Source of the DNA: Bacilli bacterium
Lineage (GTDB): Bacteria > Bacillota_I > Bacilli_A > RF39 > UBA660
Assembly: GCA_017450205.1 (NCBI GenBank)
Contig: JAFSVF010000009.1
Span: 1 to 64,000, forward strand
Direction of reading: 5' to 3'
Length of the DNA: 64,000 nucleotides
Each line of letters opens with the position of its first letter. Within the stretch, counting starts at the first letter, position 1. Below are positions 50,059 through 58,517 of this stretch, piece by piece. A program made the translations under genes and the position numbers. The notes beneath the pieces were generated by a model. The model was not told the DNA's origin and did not search any database. It saw nothing but the letters and a program-made list of their open reading frames with translations.

Positions 50059-50977
50059 CCAAAATTTCTATTTCTTTTGCATCTTTGTAGTAGCTTTCAA
50101 TTATTTTTTTTCTATCATCATCAGTGAATGAAGAACCACTTGCTAGTTTATGACCACCGCCACCATAGATGCTTGCAAATTCAGCGACATTAACATCATC
50201 ACGACTTGCTCTATAACTAATTCTGCTTGATGCATCTATTAGAATAATAAATTCTAATTCAGGATGTTTAAGTGCTAAGTAGTTTCCCAATTCACTTTTA
50301 TTTAATTCAGCAAAACATACTCCAACATTATGTTTATCTATATTATAAGTAAACATGTGTTTTTCTTTTTTTTCTAAATATCTTTGTAATTCTTGTTTTT
50401 TTACTTTAGTAAATCTTTTTTCGAATGAAGTGAATTTAAATGTATCATTCTTTTTTAATCTTCTTGTAATGGTTTTAATAAATTCTTTATTACCATATGT
50501 TCCTTTAAGAGCATCTATTTCTTTAGGAACTTCACTTGTAAATTTATATGTATCAAGTTCACGAACATAATCTACATATTCTTTGATTGATTCTTTATCT
50601 AAATCGTTATAGATAGATTTTAAATAGATGTAGAAGAGTTCAGTTGCACATGTTTGTCTATTTCTATAATCAACTTTAACATCTACATAATCATATACAT
50701 TTGCATATAAATGTGTTTCATGATGATCAAATACCTTAACATTTAATTTATGTTCGTTAATATAATCATATATTTCTTGAGGTGCTGTTAAATCACATAT
50801 ATAAATTAGCTCATATTTTTTTAATTCATCTTCTTCGATTAGTTTATTCCATGTATCTAGAAGATCTGATATTTCTACTGATTTATAATCAAATTTAACA
50901 CCTGCTAAATTAAGTAGAATAACTGGTGAGATTCCATCTAAGTCTGTATGTGTAATAAGTAATGTCTTTTTAGCCAT
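50042..50977 (-). CDS. DHH/DHHA1 phosphoesterase
   Basis: 311 residues. The DHH domain has ITHTDLDGISP (metal Asp residues), LIYICDLTAP and the name motif FDHHETH; the DHHA1 domain ends in YGGGGHKLASGSSF. This is the NrnA/cyclic-di-AMP phosphodiesterase (GdpP-like core) superfamily; the stand-alone soluble form points to an oligoribonuclease or pAp phosphatase-like enzyme, but the first motif (HTDLDG, not H-x-N-P-D-xD) differs from standard NrnA, so substrate is open. It follows the ZnuA-like gene by one base and has its own TAGGAGG-type ribosome site. Confidence 0.8.
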   Translation of the reverse strand: MAKKTLLITHTDLDGISPVILLNLAGVKFDYKSVEISDLLDTWNKLIEEDELKKYELIYICDLTAPQEIYDYINEHKLNVKVFDHHETHLYANVYDYVDVKVDYRNRQTCATELFYIYLKSIYNDLDKESIKEYVDYVRELDTYKFTSEVPKEIDALKGTYGNKEFIKTITRRLKKNDTFKFTSFEKRFTKVKKQELQRYLEKKEKHMFTYNIDKHNVGVCFAELNKSELGNYLALKHPELEFIILIDASSRISYRASRDDVNVAEFASIYGGGGHKLASGSSFTDDDRKKIIESYYKDAKEIEILVDTED

Positions 50978-50978
50978 T

Positions 50979-51839
50979 TTAATAAACCTCCTGTTTTAAA
51001 TTTTCTATAAAGTCATTCATAATTGTTACATAGTCAACATTATTAACTCTTTCTTCATCTGAAAGGTTACCAAGTTTTTGTACTGTAACTATATTTAAAC
51101 CAGAATTTTTTAAAGTTTTAACTTTTTCAGTTTCTTCATCTCCTTCAAGAGTAAAGATATAACTAATTTTCTTTTCATTAGCTAATGTAATAGCAGTGTT
51201 ATATGCAGATGATGAATAATTTTCTCCTTCTTGAAGCGAATATACAGTAAATCCATAACGTTCTAGGAATTTAAATGTATCGTTTGTAACTATGATGTTT
51301 TTTTCTTTAGCATTATCAGCAATATTATTAAGTTGTGCATCATATGTTGAAATAGTTAGTTTTAATTTTTCATAGTTTGTATCAATATTTTGTAATATAA
51401 CTGTTGAATTAATATAACTTTCAAGATCATTTTTTAAATTTTGAGCAATCATCATATAATTTGAAGGATTTAACCATAATTCTTCTTCATTATTTTTAAT
51501 TTCTAATCCTTTAGATACATCTATTAGTTTGATTTTAGAATTATTATTTAAAAATTTGATTGCAGTATCTGTTTCTGATAATCCATTATATATAAACATA
51601 TCGTTTTTTGCACTTGTGTTAATTTTTTTATCTGTTAATTCATATGTGGATGGATCAATACCGTTTGGATATATTGGTATAATATTTGAATAATCTTTAT
51701 ATAAAATATTTATTGCATATTCGATTGGATACTTAGTAACTACAATATCAATGTTTTCCATAGTATCTGTTTTAAAACATCCTGTAACCATTAATAACCC
51801 TGAAAAAATGATAAGTAAAATTTTAATATTCTTTTTCAT
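50979..51839 (-). CDS. ZnuA/TroA-like lipoprotein lacking metal His ligands
   Basis: 286 residues. Lipoprotein signal MKKNIKILLIIFSGLLMVTGC (split: lipobox MVTGC, Cys21). The rest matches the metal-binding substrate-binding family: IDIVVTKYPIEYAINILY, NGIDPSTYELTDKKI, NDMFIYNGLSETDTAI and IVTNDTFKFLERYGF. The three histidines that bind Zn/Mn in the family are replaced: Ser64 (DPS for DPH), Glu120 (EEELWLNP) and Asn186 (TND for FHD); only Glu232 may remain. No ABC ATPase or permease is adjacent. It is co-transcribed with the DHH gene. Confidence 0.78.
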   Translation of the reverse strand: MKKNIKILLIIFSGLLMVTGCFKTDTMENIDIVVTKYPIEYAINILYKDYSNIIPIYPNGIDPSTYELTDKKINTSAKNDMFIYNGLSETDTAIKFLNNNSKIKLIDVSKGLEIKNNEEELWLNPSNYMMIAQNLKNDLESYINSTVILQNIDTNYEKLKLTISTYDAQLNNIADNAKEKNIIVTNDTFKFLERYGFTVYSLQEGENYSSSAYNTAITLANEKKISYIFTLEGDEETEKVKTLKNSGLNIVTVQKLGNLSDEERVNNVDYVTIMNDFIENLKQEVY

Positions 51840-51863
51840 AATATGCTCCTTTTTCTAAAATAA

Positions 51864-51892
51864 AGTATACTATTTTAAGGTATTTTTGTAAA
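51864..51892 (-). promoter_or_regulatory. Promoter of ZnuA-like/DHH operon
   Basis: Minus strand: -35 TTTACA (51887-51892), 17-base spacer, -10 TATACT (51864-51869). Confidence 0.7.
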
Positions 51893-51922
51893 TTATAACT
51901 AGAATAAAGAATGGCTATCTTG

Positions 51923-51928
51923 TATAAT
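51923..51928 (+). promoter_or_regulatory. -10 box of rnc-smc operon
   Basis: TATAAT after CTTG, 17 bases before the ATG at 51946; divergent from the ZnuA-like promoter. Confidence 0.6.
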
Positions 51929-51945
51929 TATAAAAGGTGATTATT

Positions 51946-52587
51946 ATGAAGTTTTTAACTGATTTGGGAATAACTGTTAAAAATGAAGATTTACTTATGG
52001 AAGCATTAACTCATTCTTCTTATGCAAATGAACATAGTAATACTAAGTATTATGAAAGATTAGAATTCTTGGGAGATGCTGTATTACAACTTGCATCAAG
52101 TGATTATTTTTATAAGAAGTATGATTTAAGCGAAGGTGAAATGTCAAAGGTAAGAGCATCTTATGTATGTGAGAATGCTTTATTTGAATATTCTAATGCT
52201 ATCGGTTTAACGCCAAATATTAGAGTAGGTAATGGTACTGAAAAGACTCCTTCGATTGTTGCTGACTGCTTTGAATCTGTTTTAGCTGTTATTTATTTAG
52301 AACATGGTTTTAGTGTTGCTAAAAAATATGTATTAGGTATTATTTCTCCATATGTAGATAAGCGTATTAAGTTTATAACTGATTATAAATCTTATTTACA
52401 AGAGATGGTTCAACCAGAAAGAACTAATATTGAATATACTGTAGTACATGAGGAAGGACCTCAAAACGATAAAGTATTTACTGTTGAAGTTATTATTGAT
52501 GGTATACATTATGGTAGAGGTACTGGTAAATCTAAGAAACAAGCAGAACAAAATGCTGCTAAAGATGCAATAGAGAAAATAGCTTAA
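51946..52587 (+). CDS. rnc: Ribonuclease III
   Basis: 213 residues. The signature ERLEFLGDAVLQL carries the catalytic Glu/Asp residues and ADCFESVLAVIYLEHG the second Asp-Glu pair. The C-terminal double-stranded RNA-binding domain ends GRGTGKSKKQAEQNAAKDAI. It processes rRNA and cleaves double-stranded RNA. The start is the ATG after AAAAGGTGATT. The rnc-smc order is conserved in Firmicutes. Confidence 0.96.
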   Translation: MKFLTDLGITVKNEDLLMEALTHSSYANEHSNTKYYERLEFLGDAVLQLASSDYFYKKYDLSEGEMSKVRASYVCENALFEYSNAIGLTPNIRVGNGTEKTPSIVADCFESVLAVIYLEHGFSVAKKYVLGIISPYVDKRIKFITDYKSYLQEMVQPERTNIEYTVVHEEGPQNDKVFTVEVIIDGIHYGRGTGKSKKQAEQNAAKDAIEKIA

Positions 52588-52599
52588 GGTGTTGATTAA

Positions 52600-55545
52600 A
52601 TGAAATTAGTAAGTATTGAAGCACATGGTTTTAAATCATTTGCAGATAAAATTGAAATTAGTGTTAATGATGGTATTACATGTATTGTAGGTCCTAATGG
52701 TTCTGGTAAGAGCAATATTGTTGATGCAGTAAGATGGGTATTAGGTGAATCTAGTTTAAAAGAGATTCGTGGTGGTGATACTCAAACTGATATTATATTT
52801 AGTGGTTCTCAATCAAGAAAAGAAGAATCTCGTGCTTGGGTTTCTCTAACTTTTGATAATAGTGATCACTATTTATCTACTGATTTAGAATCAGTTGAGA
52901 TTAAAAGAGAAGTTTATAGATCTGGTGAATCAGAATATTATATAAATAATGCTAAAGTAAGAAAAAAAGATATAACAGATCTATTTATTGATAGTGGAGC
53001 TAATCCTGATAGTTATTCAATTATTGGACAAGGTAAGATTCAAGAAATACTTAAAGGTAGACCAATGGATAGAAGAACTATTATTGAAGAAGCTGCAGGG
53101 GTTCTTAAATATAAGAAAAGAAAAGAAGATTCTTTAAGAAAGTTAGATAATACTAAAGATAATATTGAAAAAGTAGATTTAGTAATAAAAGAACTTATGG
53201 TAAGTTTAGAACCTTTAAGATTAGAATCTATTCAAGCAAAAAAGTTTGTTGAATATAGAGATGAACTTAAAGATATAGAAATTAGTTTACTTGCAAAAGA
53301 TATAAAAGATATTAACGATTCTTTTGTATCTTCTAAAGATAAATTAAAGATTCTTAATGAAGAAATATTAAAAATGTCTAATGCTTCTTCGATAGATTCT
53401 ACTAATATAGAAAAGTTAAAAGCTAAACATATGTCTTTTGAAGAAAAGATTAATAAAACTCAAGATGAGTTACTTGAATTACAAGAAACTTTAAGTAATT
53501 TAGAAATGCAAAAACAAGTATTATCTGAAAGAAAGAAATACGAAGTTGATGATCAAAAATTACAAAATAATATTTTAGCCTTAAAAGAAAGTGAAGTTGA
53601 ATTAAAGAAAAATATTAATAGTTTTAAATCTAATATTGATATATTAAATGAAGAAGTAGATAAGTTAAAGAAAGAATTTGAAAATAAGACTTTAGAGTAT
53701 AATACATTAATTGAAAAAAGAAATATTTTAAGTGATACTTTAAATAAAACTAATAGAGATATTTTAATTCTAAGAAACAAAATAGATGTATTAAAGTCTG
53801 ATATCGAACATGATGTAGGGGTTCCTTATGCTGCTAAAAGTATAATTAGTAATCCTAAGCTTAATGGTATTCATAATGTATTATGTAAGTTATTTGAAAC
53901 TAAGAATGAGTATGCTAATGCTATTAATATTTCTCTAGGTGCAAATACAAATGTAGTAGTAGTTAATGATACTACTTGTGCAACTCGTGCAATTGAATTC
54001 TTAAAGAGTAATAGTTTGGGAAGACTTACATTCTTTCCTATTAGTGTAATTAAACCTAGATTTGTTGACCCAGATACAATGGATATTGCAGCATCTTTTG
54101 ATGGATTTATAGATACAGCATCTAATCTTGTTAATACTGATCCTTTATATCAAAATATTATTGATAATCAATTAGGCAATATTTTAGTAGTTAAAGATAT
54201 TGAAACTATGAAAGCACTTGGATCTAAGATTAAATATAGATATAGAGTAGTAACACTAGATGGAGAAATACTTCATACTGGTGGTGCTATGACTGGTGGT
54301 AATGTTAATACTAAACAATCTAATGTAATTAATAATAAATTGTTATTAGATAAACATAATAAGGATTTAGATAGTTTACAAGAAAAGCTAAAAATGACTG
54401 AAAGTGAGTATAATATTACTAATGAAGATGTAAGAATATTAGAAACTGAGCTTATTTCAAAAAGAAGTGATATAAGTGCTAAAGATGCAATTATAGATGC
54501 TAAAAATAATGAACTTAATGAATTAAATTCTAGATTAGATCAAATAGTATCTGAAATTAAAGGTACAGATAATGTTATTAAGAATGAAGTAGATAAAGAA
54601 CTTGATAAAGTATTATCTGATATAGTTAAGATTTCTAAAGAAAAAGAAGAAACTAATAATAAACTTATTAAGTTAAGAAGTGAAAGAAATGATGTTTCTA
54701 GTGAGATTGAGGAATTAGAACTTCTTAATAAGAAAAAGAATAGTGAATATAATAAAAAGTTAGATGAAGCTAAAACACTAGAAGTAGAAATAGGTAAGAT
54801 GGATATTAAATTAGATACACTGCTTAATAAGTTAAGTGATGAATATGAAATGACTTATGAAAGAGCTAGTCAAGAATATATTCTATCTCTAGATGAAAGT
54901 GTTGCACGTTCTAAAGTTAATAGCTTAAGAAAATCAATTAATGAACTTGGCGATGTAAATGTTGGTTCAATTAAAGAGTTTGAACGTGTAAATGAAAGAT
55001 ATACATTCTTAAATACTCAAAGAGAAGATCTTGTTAAAGCAAGTGATGATTTACTTTCTATTATTACTGATTTAGATGATACTATGAAGAAAAGATTTAG
55101 TGAAACATTTAAGAAAGTTAATGAAGAATTTGGCAGAGTATTTAAAGAACTATTTAAAGGTGGTAAAGCTGAGTTAAAACTTACTGATCCTGAAGATATG
55201 CTTAATACTGGAGTAGAGTTAAATGCTTGCCCTCCAGGTAAATCTTTAAAGAATTTGACTGCACTTTCTGGAGGAGAAATGACTTTAACTGCAATTGCAC
55301 TTTTATTTAGTATTTTAAATATAAGAACTGTTCCTTTCTGTATATTAGACGAGGTAGAAGCCGCACTTGATGATGCTAACGTTGCATCATTTGGTGAATA
55401 TATTCAAAAATATAAAGATAAATCACAATTTATAGTTATTACACATAAAAAGAAGACAATGGAATATGCAAATACTTTATATGGTATTACAATGCAAGAG
55501 TCTGGAGTATCTAAACTAGTAAGTGTTAGATTAGAAGACAAATAA
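52600..55545 (+). CDS. smc: Chromosome segregation ATPase SMC, short arms
   Basis: 981 residues, about 200 fewer than the usual 1150-1190. Head: Walker A GPNGSGKSNI (31-40), signature LTALSGGEMTLTAIALL (about 888) and Walker B FCILDEVEAALDDAN (about 918). The hinge spans roughly 405-570 (VPYAAKSIISNPKLNGIHNV; LDGEILHTGGAMTGGN). Each coiled-coil arm is therefore about 240 residues instead of about 330. It should form condensin with ScpA/ScpB. Follows rnc by 12 bases. Confidence 0.95.
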   Translation: MKLVSIEAHGFKSFADKIEISVNDGITCIVGPNGSGKSNIVDAVRWVLGESSLKEIRGGDTQTDIIFSGSQSRKEESRAWVSLTFDNSDHYLSTDLESVEIKREVYRSGESEYYINNAKVRKKDITDLFIDSGANPDSYSIIGQGKIQEILKGRPMDRRTIIEEAAGVLKYKKRKEDSLRKLDNTKDNIEKVDLVIKELMVSLEPLRLESIQAKKFVEYRDELKDIEISLLAKDIKDINDSFVSSKDKLKILNEEILKMSNASSIDSTNIEKLKAKHMSFEEKINKTQDELLELQETLSNLEMQKQVLSERKKYEVDDQKLQNNILALKESEVELKKNINSFKSNIDILNEEVDKLKKEFENKTLEYNTLIEKRNILSDTLNKTNRDILILRNKIDVLKSDIEHDVGVPYAAKSIISNPKLNGIHNVLCKLFETKNEYANAINISLGANTNVVVVNDTTCATRAIEFLKSNSLGRLTFFPISVIKPRFVDPDTMDIAASFDGFIDTASNLVNTDPLYQNIIDNQLGNILVVKDIETMKALGSKIKYRYRVVTLDGEILHTGGAMTGGNVNTKQSNVINNKLLLDKHNKDLDSLQEKLKMTESEYNITNEDVRILETELISKRSDISAKDAIIDAKNNELNELNSRLDQIVSEIKGTDNVIKNEVDKELDKVLSDIVKISKEKEETNNKLIKLRSERNDVSSEIEELELLNKKKNSEYNKKLDEAKTLEVEIGKMDIKLDTLLNKLSDEYEMTYERASQEYILSLDESVARSKVNSLRKSINELGDVNVGSIKEFERVNERYTFLNTQREDLVKASDDLLSIITDLDDTMKKRFSETFKKVNEEFGRVFKELFKGGKAELKLTDPEDMLNTGVELNACPPGKSLKNLTALSGGEMTLTAIALLFSILNIRTVPFCILDEVEAALDDANVASFGEYIQKYKDKSQFIVITHKKKTMEYANTLYGITMQESGVSKLVSVRLEDK

Positions 55546-55560
55546 AATTTGTCTTTTTTC
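55534..55560 (+). terminator. Rho-independent terminator
   Basis: Stem AAGACAAAT with ATTTGTCTT, three-base loop, T-run; the stop codon is in the stem-loop. Confidence 0.8.
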
Positions 55561-55582
55561 TATGTACAATTTTTTTTAAAAA

Positions 55583-55591
55583 TGATAAAAT
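55583..55591 (+). promoter_or_regulatory. Upstream extended -10 promoter
   Basis: TG-a-TAAAAT, 88 bases before the start at 55680. Confidence 0.5.
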
Positions 55592-55618
55592 GTATTTAGA
55601 ATAGTGAGTTTTTATGGA

Positions 55619-55647
55619 TTGACATGATTAACATTTATACATATACT
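55619..55647 (+). promoter_or_regulatory. Consensus promoter with flanking inverted repeat
   Basis: -35 TTGACA, 17-base spacer, -10 TATACT. An inverted repeat, ATTGAC (55618-55623) with GTCAAT (55649-55654), brackets the promoter. Start codon 55680 follows GGAGGAATTTT. Confidence 0.75.
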
Positions 55648-55679
55648 AGTCAATTATAAAAACGAAATGGAGGAATTTT

Positions 55680-58112
55680 ATGGACACATCGTTAATGACA
55701 AGAGAAGAAATTGACAACCGTTTACAAGAATTAGAACAAAATATAACTGCTTTACAGTTAGAAAGAAACAATGGAAGTTTAACTCCAGAAATTCAAGAAG
55801 GGTTACAACAAGCATATCAAGAGATAGAAACATTTAGAAACGCTACACAACAAACTATAACTAACGATAATAGAATTAAAGAACTTGAACAAATGATTCA
55901 AGAAAAACAAAATACTATTAATTCTATGGATCAAGCTATTGGTTTCGTTTCTATGGGTAGTGATTCAACACCTGATTCTATTAATGATGAAGTAGAAACT
56001 AGAAATAACGAAGAAAGTCTTCAAAATGAATATAAAGAAGAATTAAATAAATTATTAAGTGATTTACAAAACTTAACTTATGATAATTTAACTAAAGTTA
56101 AAGATATAAATTCAAAGAGAATTGAAGAACTTGCTGATAAAAATAGAACTCCTGAAGAAGAAGCTGAATATAAAGATCTTAATAATAAAGCGATGAAAAT
56201 CGAAACTGAATTCTTAAGAAGATATGCAAATAATAATATTTACAAAAATCAAGAAGTAAACGGATTAGTTGAACAAAAAAGAAATGCCCGTGTTTCATTA
56301 AGTTTATTAGCTCAAAGAAATACAAATACTAGGTCAGAAGAATATGAATTAGAAAAAGCATATGCTGAAGAACTAGTAAGAAATTTAAATTTAATTGAAT
56401 GTGAAATTGAAAGACAAAGACCACTTGAATTAGCGGTTATGACTGATGAACAATTGGGAAATGAACTTGATAGATTATTAGATTTAATGGAAGTTCAAAA
56501 CGAAAAGAACCCATATGATTCATCTAGACCATTTGCTCCTGGTAGAAATAATGAATTATATAATTTATATATTGAAAAAGCTAACTCAATAAACGAAGAA
56601 TTAACAAATAGAAGAAATAATGTTAATACTCATCAAAATCAAAATCAAGATACTCAAGACCGAGGAAACCAAGGCCAAGGAACACAAGATCAAAATTCTG
56701 AAAATGATCAAAATCCAGAAAATGATTCAGACAAAAATAAAGCTAATGATCAAAATCGCGATTTAGATATGAAAGCTCCTCATTTGAATAATACAATTGG
56801 TCTTGCTGGAAGTGAAAGCGCTAGAGAATGTATTAGAAGCAGAAAGAGAAGAAATAAAACTGGTGTAAAAGTTGCTATGGCAACTATGACAGCTCTTTCA
56901 TTATTAGGTGGTGCCGCTCTTGTTCCAGCTTTAGCTGCTGGTGTTGGTGCTGCTACATCAACTGTTGCTATATCTACTGCTGTTGATTTAATTCAAAAGG
57001 AAATATTTGATGACAAATTAAAGAAACTTGCTCATAAAGCTGGTACAGAAGTTATTTATGACTATGAAGCTGGTACTGTTGGATTTGGTAAACGTGGTGA
57101 TAATGGTAAAATTGAATATGTTTCAAGTTCTGATGAATTAAAAGACATGATGATTAATGATTTAATGGATCAAGGAATTGAAAAAGCAAATGCTGAAAAA
57201 GAAGCTAATACTACTTTCAATTTATTCGCTAAAGATTTCAAAAAAATGAGTAAAAAGTCTTTATTAGATAATGGATTAGATTTTTCAAAAATTAATTTAA
57301 GTAAAGATTTAACTAATGTTTATGATATGAAATTTGGTGGTGTTACACCTGCTGGTACATTAGTGAAACAAAAGATAAATGAAATTGGAAATTCATTAGA
57401 AAATGGTTATAAGAATTTTGGTGAACGTGCTAGTGGTTTTTCTGAATTCCTTTCAAATACTAAAGTAGCTCAACTTATTCAATTAGGTGATATAAGAATT
57501 AAAAACAATTTAACAAAATTACAATCACTTAGAAGTTCTACTGATTCATTATCAGATGTACAAAAAGCAGTTATTGATGATGCAATTGATAAAGAAAATG
57601 ATTTAATTAATAAAGAACCATCTAAGCTTATCGATAAAGCTAATGATTTAAATGATATTGTTACATCTTATACAGGTCAAAAATTAAATAATAAAAATGA
57701 TAAGACTGATGATTTAACAAATAGTGATAAACAAGATGTACCTCAAGATGTTGAACCTATAATTCCTGATGTACCTCAAGAACCACAAGATGTAGATCAT
57801 TCTGTTGATACTCCAAGTGATTCATTTGTAGGTATCCCTGATGATATTTTATATGCTGATGACTTATCACAAGATCCATCACAAAATATAGATATTAATA
57901 ATCAAGATATTCAAAACATGAGTAATGGTTCTAATGAACCTAGTTCTTTAGAAGATCAAATTAATGGTATGACGTTAGATGAACAAAAAGATGCCTTAGA
58001 TCAAGCAATTCAAACATATCAAGCAAATGGTATGGAAGAAGAAGCTGAAGCGTTAAGACAACAATTAGATTCATTAAATTTAGATGATAATTCTATGAGT
58101 TTAGGAAGATAG
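55680..58112 (+). CDS. Large coiled-coil, Gln/Asn/Asp-rich protein of unknown function
   Basis: 810 residues without signal peptide. Residues 1-330 are coiled coil (TREEIDNRLQELEQNITALQ; EEYELEKAYAEELVRNLNLI). Residues 330-375 are a disordered linker of Asn/Gln/Asp (QDTQDRGNQGQGTQDQNSEN). Residues 398-438 are a Gly/Ala-rich hydrophobic segment (MTALSLLGGAALVPALAAGV) that could cross or associate with the membrane. Residues 440-640 are helical, and the tail is acidic and repetitive (DVPQDVEPIIPDVPQEPQDV). No family recognised. It has the strongest promoter arrangement in this part of the window, so it is probably abundant. Confidence 0.65.
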   Translation: MDTSLMTREEIDNRLQELEQNITALQLERNNGSLTPEIQEGLQQAYQEIETFRNATQQTITNDNRIKELEQMIQEKQNTINSMDQAIGFVSMGSDSTPDSINDEVETRNNEESLQNEYKEELNKLLSDLQNLTYDNLTKVKDINSKRIEELADKNRTPEEEAEYKDLNNKAMKIETEFLRRYANNNIYKNQEVNGLVEQKRNARVSLSLLAQRNTNTRSEEYELEKAYAEELVRNLNLIECEIERQRPLELAVMTDEQLGNELDRLLDLMEVQNEKNPYDSSRPFAPGRNNELYNLYIEKANSINEELTNRRNNVNTHQNQNQDTQDRGNQGQGTQDQNSENDQNPENDSDKNKANDQNRDLDMKAPHLNNTIGLAGSESARECIRSRKRRNKTGVKVAMATMTALSLLGGAALVPALAAGVGAATSTVAISTAVDLIQKEIFDDKLKKLAHKAGTEVIYDYEAGTVGFGKRGDNGKIEYVSSSDELKDMMINDLMDQGIEKANAEKEANTTFNLFAKDFKKMSKKSLLDNGLDFSKINLSKDLTNVYDMKFGGVTPAGTLVKQKINEIGNSLENGYKNFGERASGFSEFLSNTKVAQLIQLGDIRIKNNLTKLQSLRSSTDSLSDVQKAVIDDAIDKENDLINKEPSKLIDKANDLNDIVTSYTGQKLNNKNDKTDDLTNSDKQDVPQDVEPIIPDVPQEPQDVDHSVDTPSDSFVGIPDDILYADDLSQDPSQNIDINNQDIQNMSNGSNEPSSLEDQINGMTLDEQKDALDQAIQTYQANGMEEEAEALRQQLDSLNLDDNSMSLGR

Positions 58113-58121
58113 GTGAGAATA

Positions 58122-58415
58122 ATGACAGAGGTTGGAAATATTGTTACTTTAGATGATAATAAAGAATATTTGATTCTTGAAGAACAATTTAAAGATGATG
58201 TTAGATACTTATATGCAGTTAGAGTTTTAATTGATGATACTTTAACTGATGAATTTACAATTTTTAAAACTATAAAAAAAGATAACAGTGAATTTTTATT
58301 ACCTGTTGATGATAAAACATTATATGATGAACTTGCTGAAGGATTCCTTGATATAGCAAGTGAAAAGTTAATGGAAATTGATAAATCAGAATTAGAAGAA
58401 GGAAGTAACGAATAG
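58122..58415 (+). CDS. DUF1292 family small acidic protein
   Basis: 97 residues: GNIVTLDDNKEYLILEEQF, RYLYAVRVL and a strongly acidic C-terminus (LDIASEKLMEIDKSELEEG). This matches the DUF1292/YrzB-like family of Firmicutes, whose function is unknown. The start chosen is the ATG at 58122 after TAGGTGAGA; the in-frame GTG at 58113 is part of that site. Co-transcribed with the 810-residue protein gene. Confidence 0.75.
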   Translation: MTEVGNIVTLDDNKEYLILEEQFKDDVRYLYAVRVLIDDTLTDEFTIFKTIKKDNSEFLLPVDDKTLYDELAEGFLDIASEKLMEIDKSELEEGSNE

Positions 58416-58431
58416 TTACTTCTTTTATTTT
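58400..58431 (+). terminator. Rho-independent terminator
   Basis: Stem GAAGTAAC with GTTACTTC, loop GAATA, T-rich tail; the stop lies in the loop. Confidence 0.75.
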
Positions 58432-58438
58432 AAGAAAA

Positions 58439-58465
58439 TTAGCACTAACTATTGACGAGTGCTAA
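58439..58465. promoter_or_regulatory. CIRCE element (HrcA operator)
   Basis: TTAGCACTA, nine bases, GAGTGCTAA: the 9-9-9 CIRCE arrangement with a single mismatch in the left half (final A for C). It is bound by HrcA and released on heat shock. Confidence 0.95.
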
Positions 58466-58480
58466 TTTTTGAGTTATATT
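58453..58480 (+). promoter_or_regulatory. Heat-shock operon promoter
   Basis: -35 TTGACG lies inside the CIRCE element (its last bases are in the right half); 16-base spacer; -10 TATATT at 58475-58480. HrcA binding would cover the -35 box. Confidence 0.7.
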
Positions 58481-58517
58481 TAATATGCACTGGTAAAGTG
58501 TTAGGATGTGATTATTT

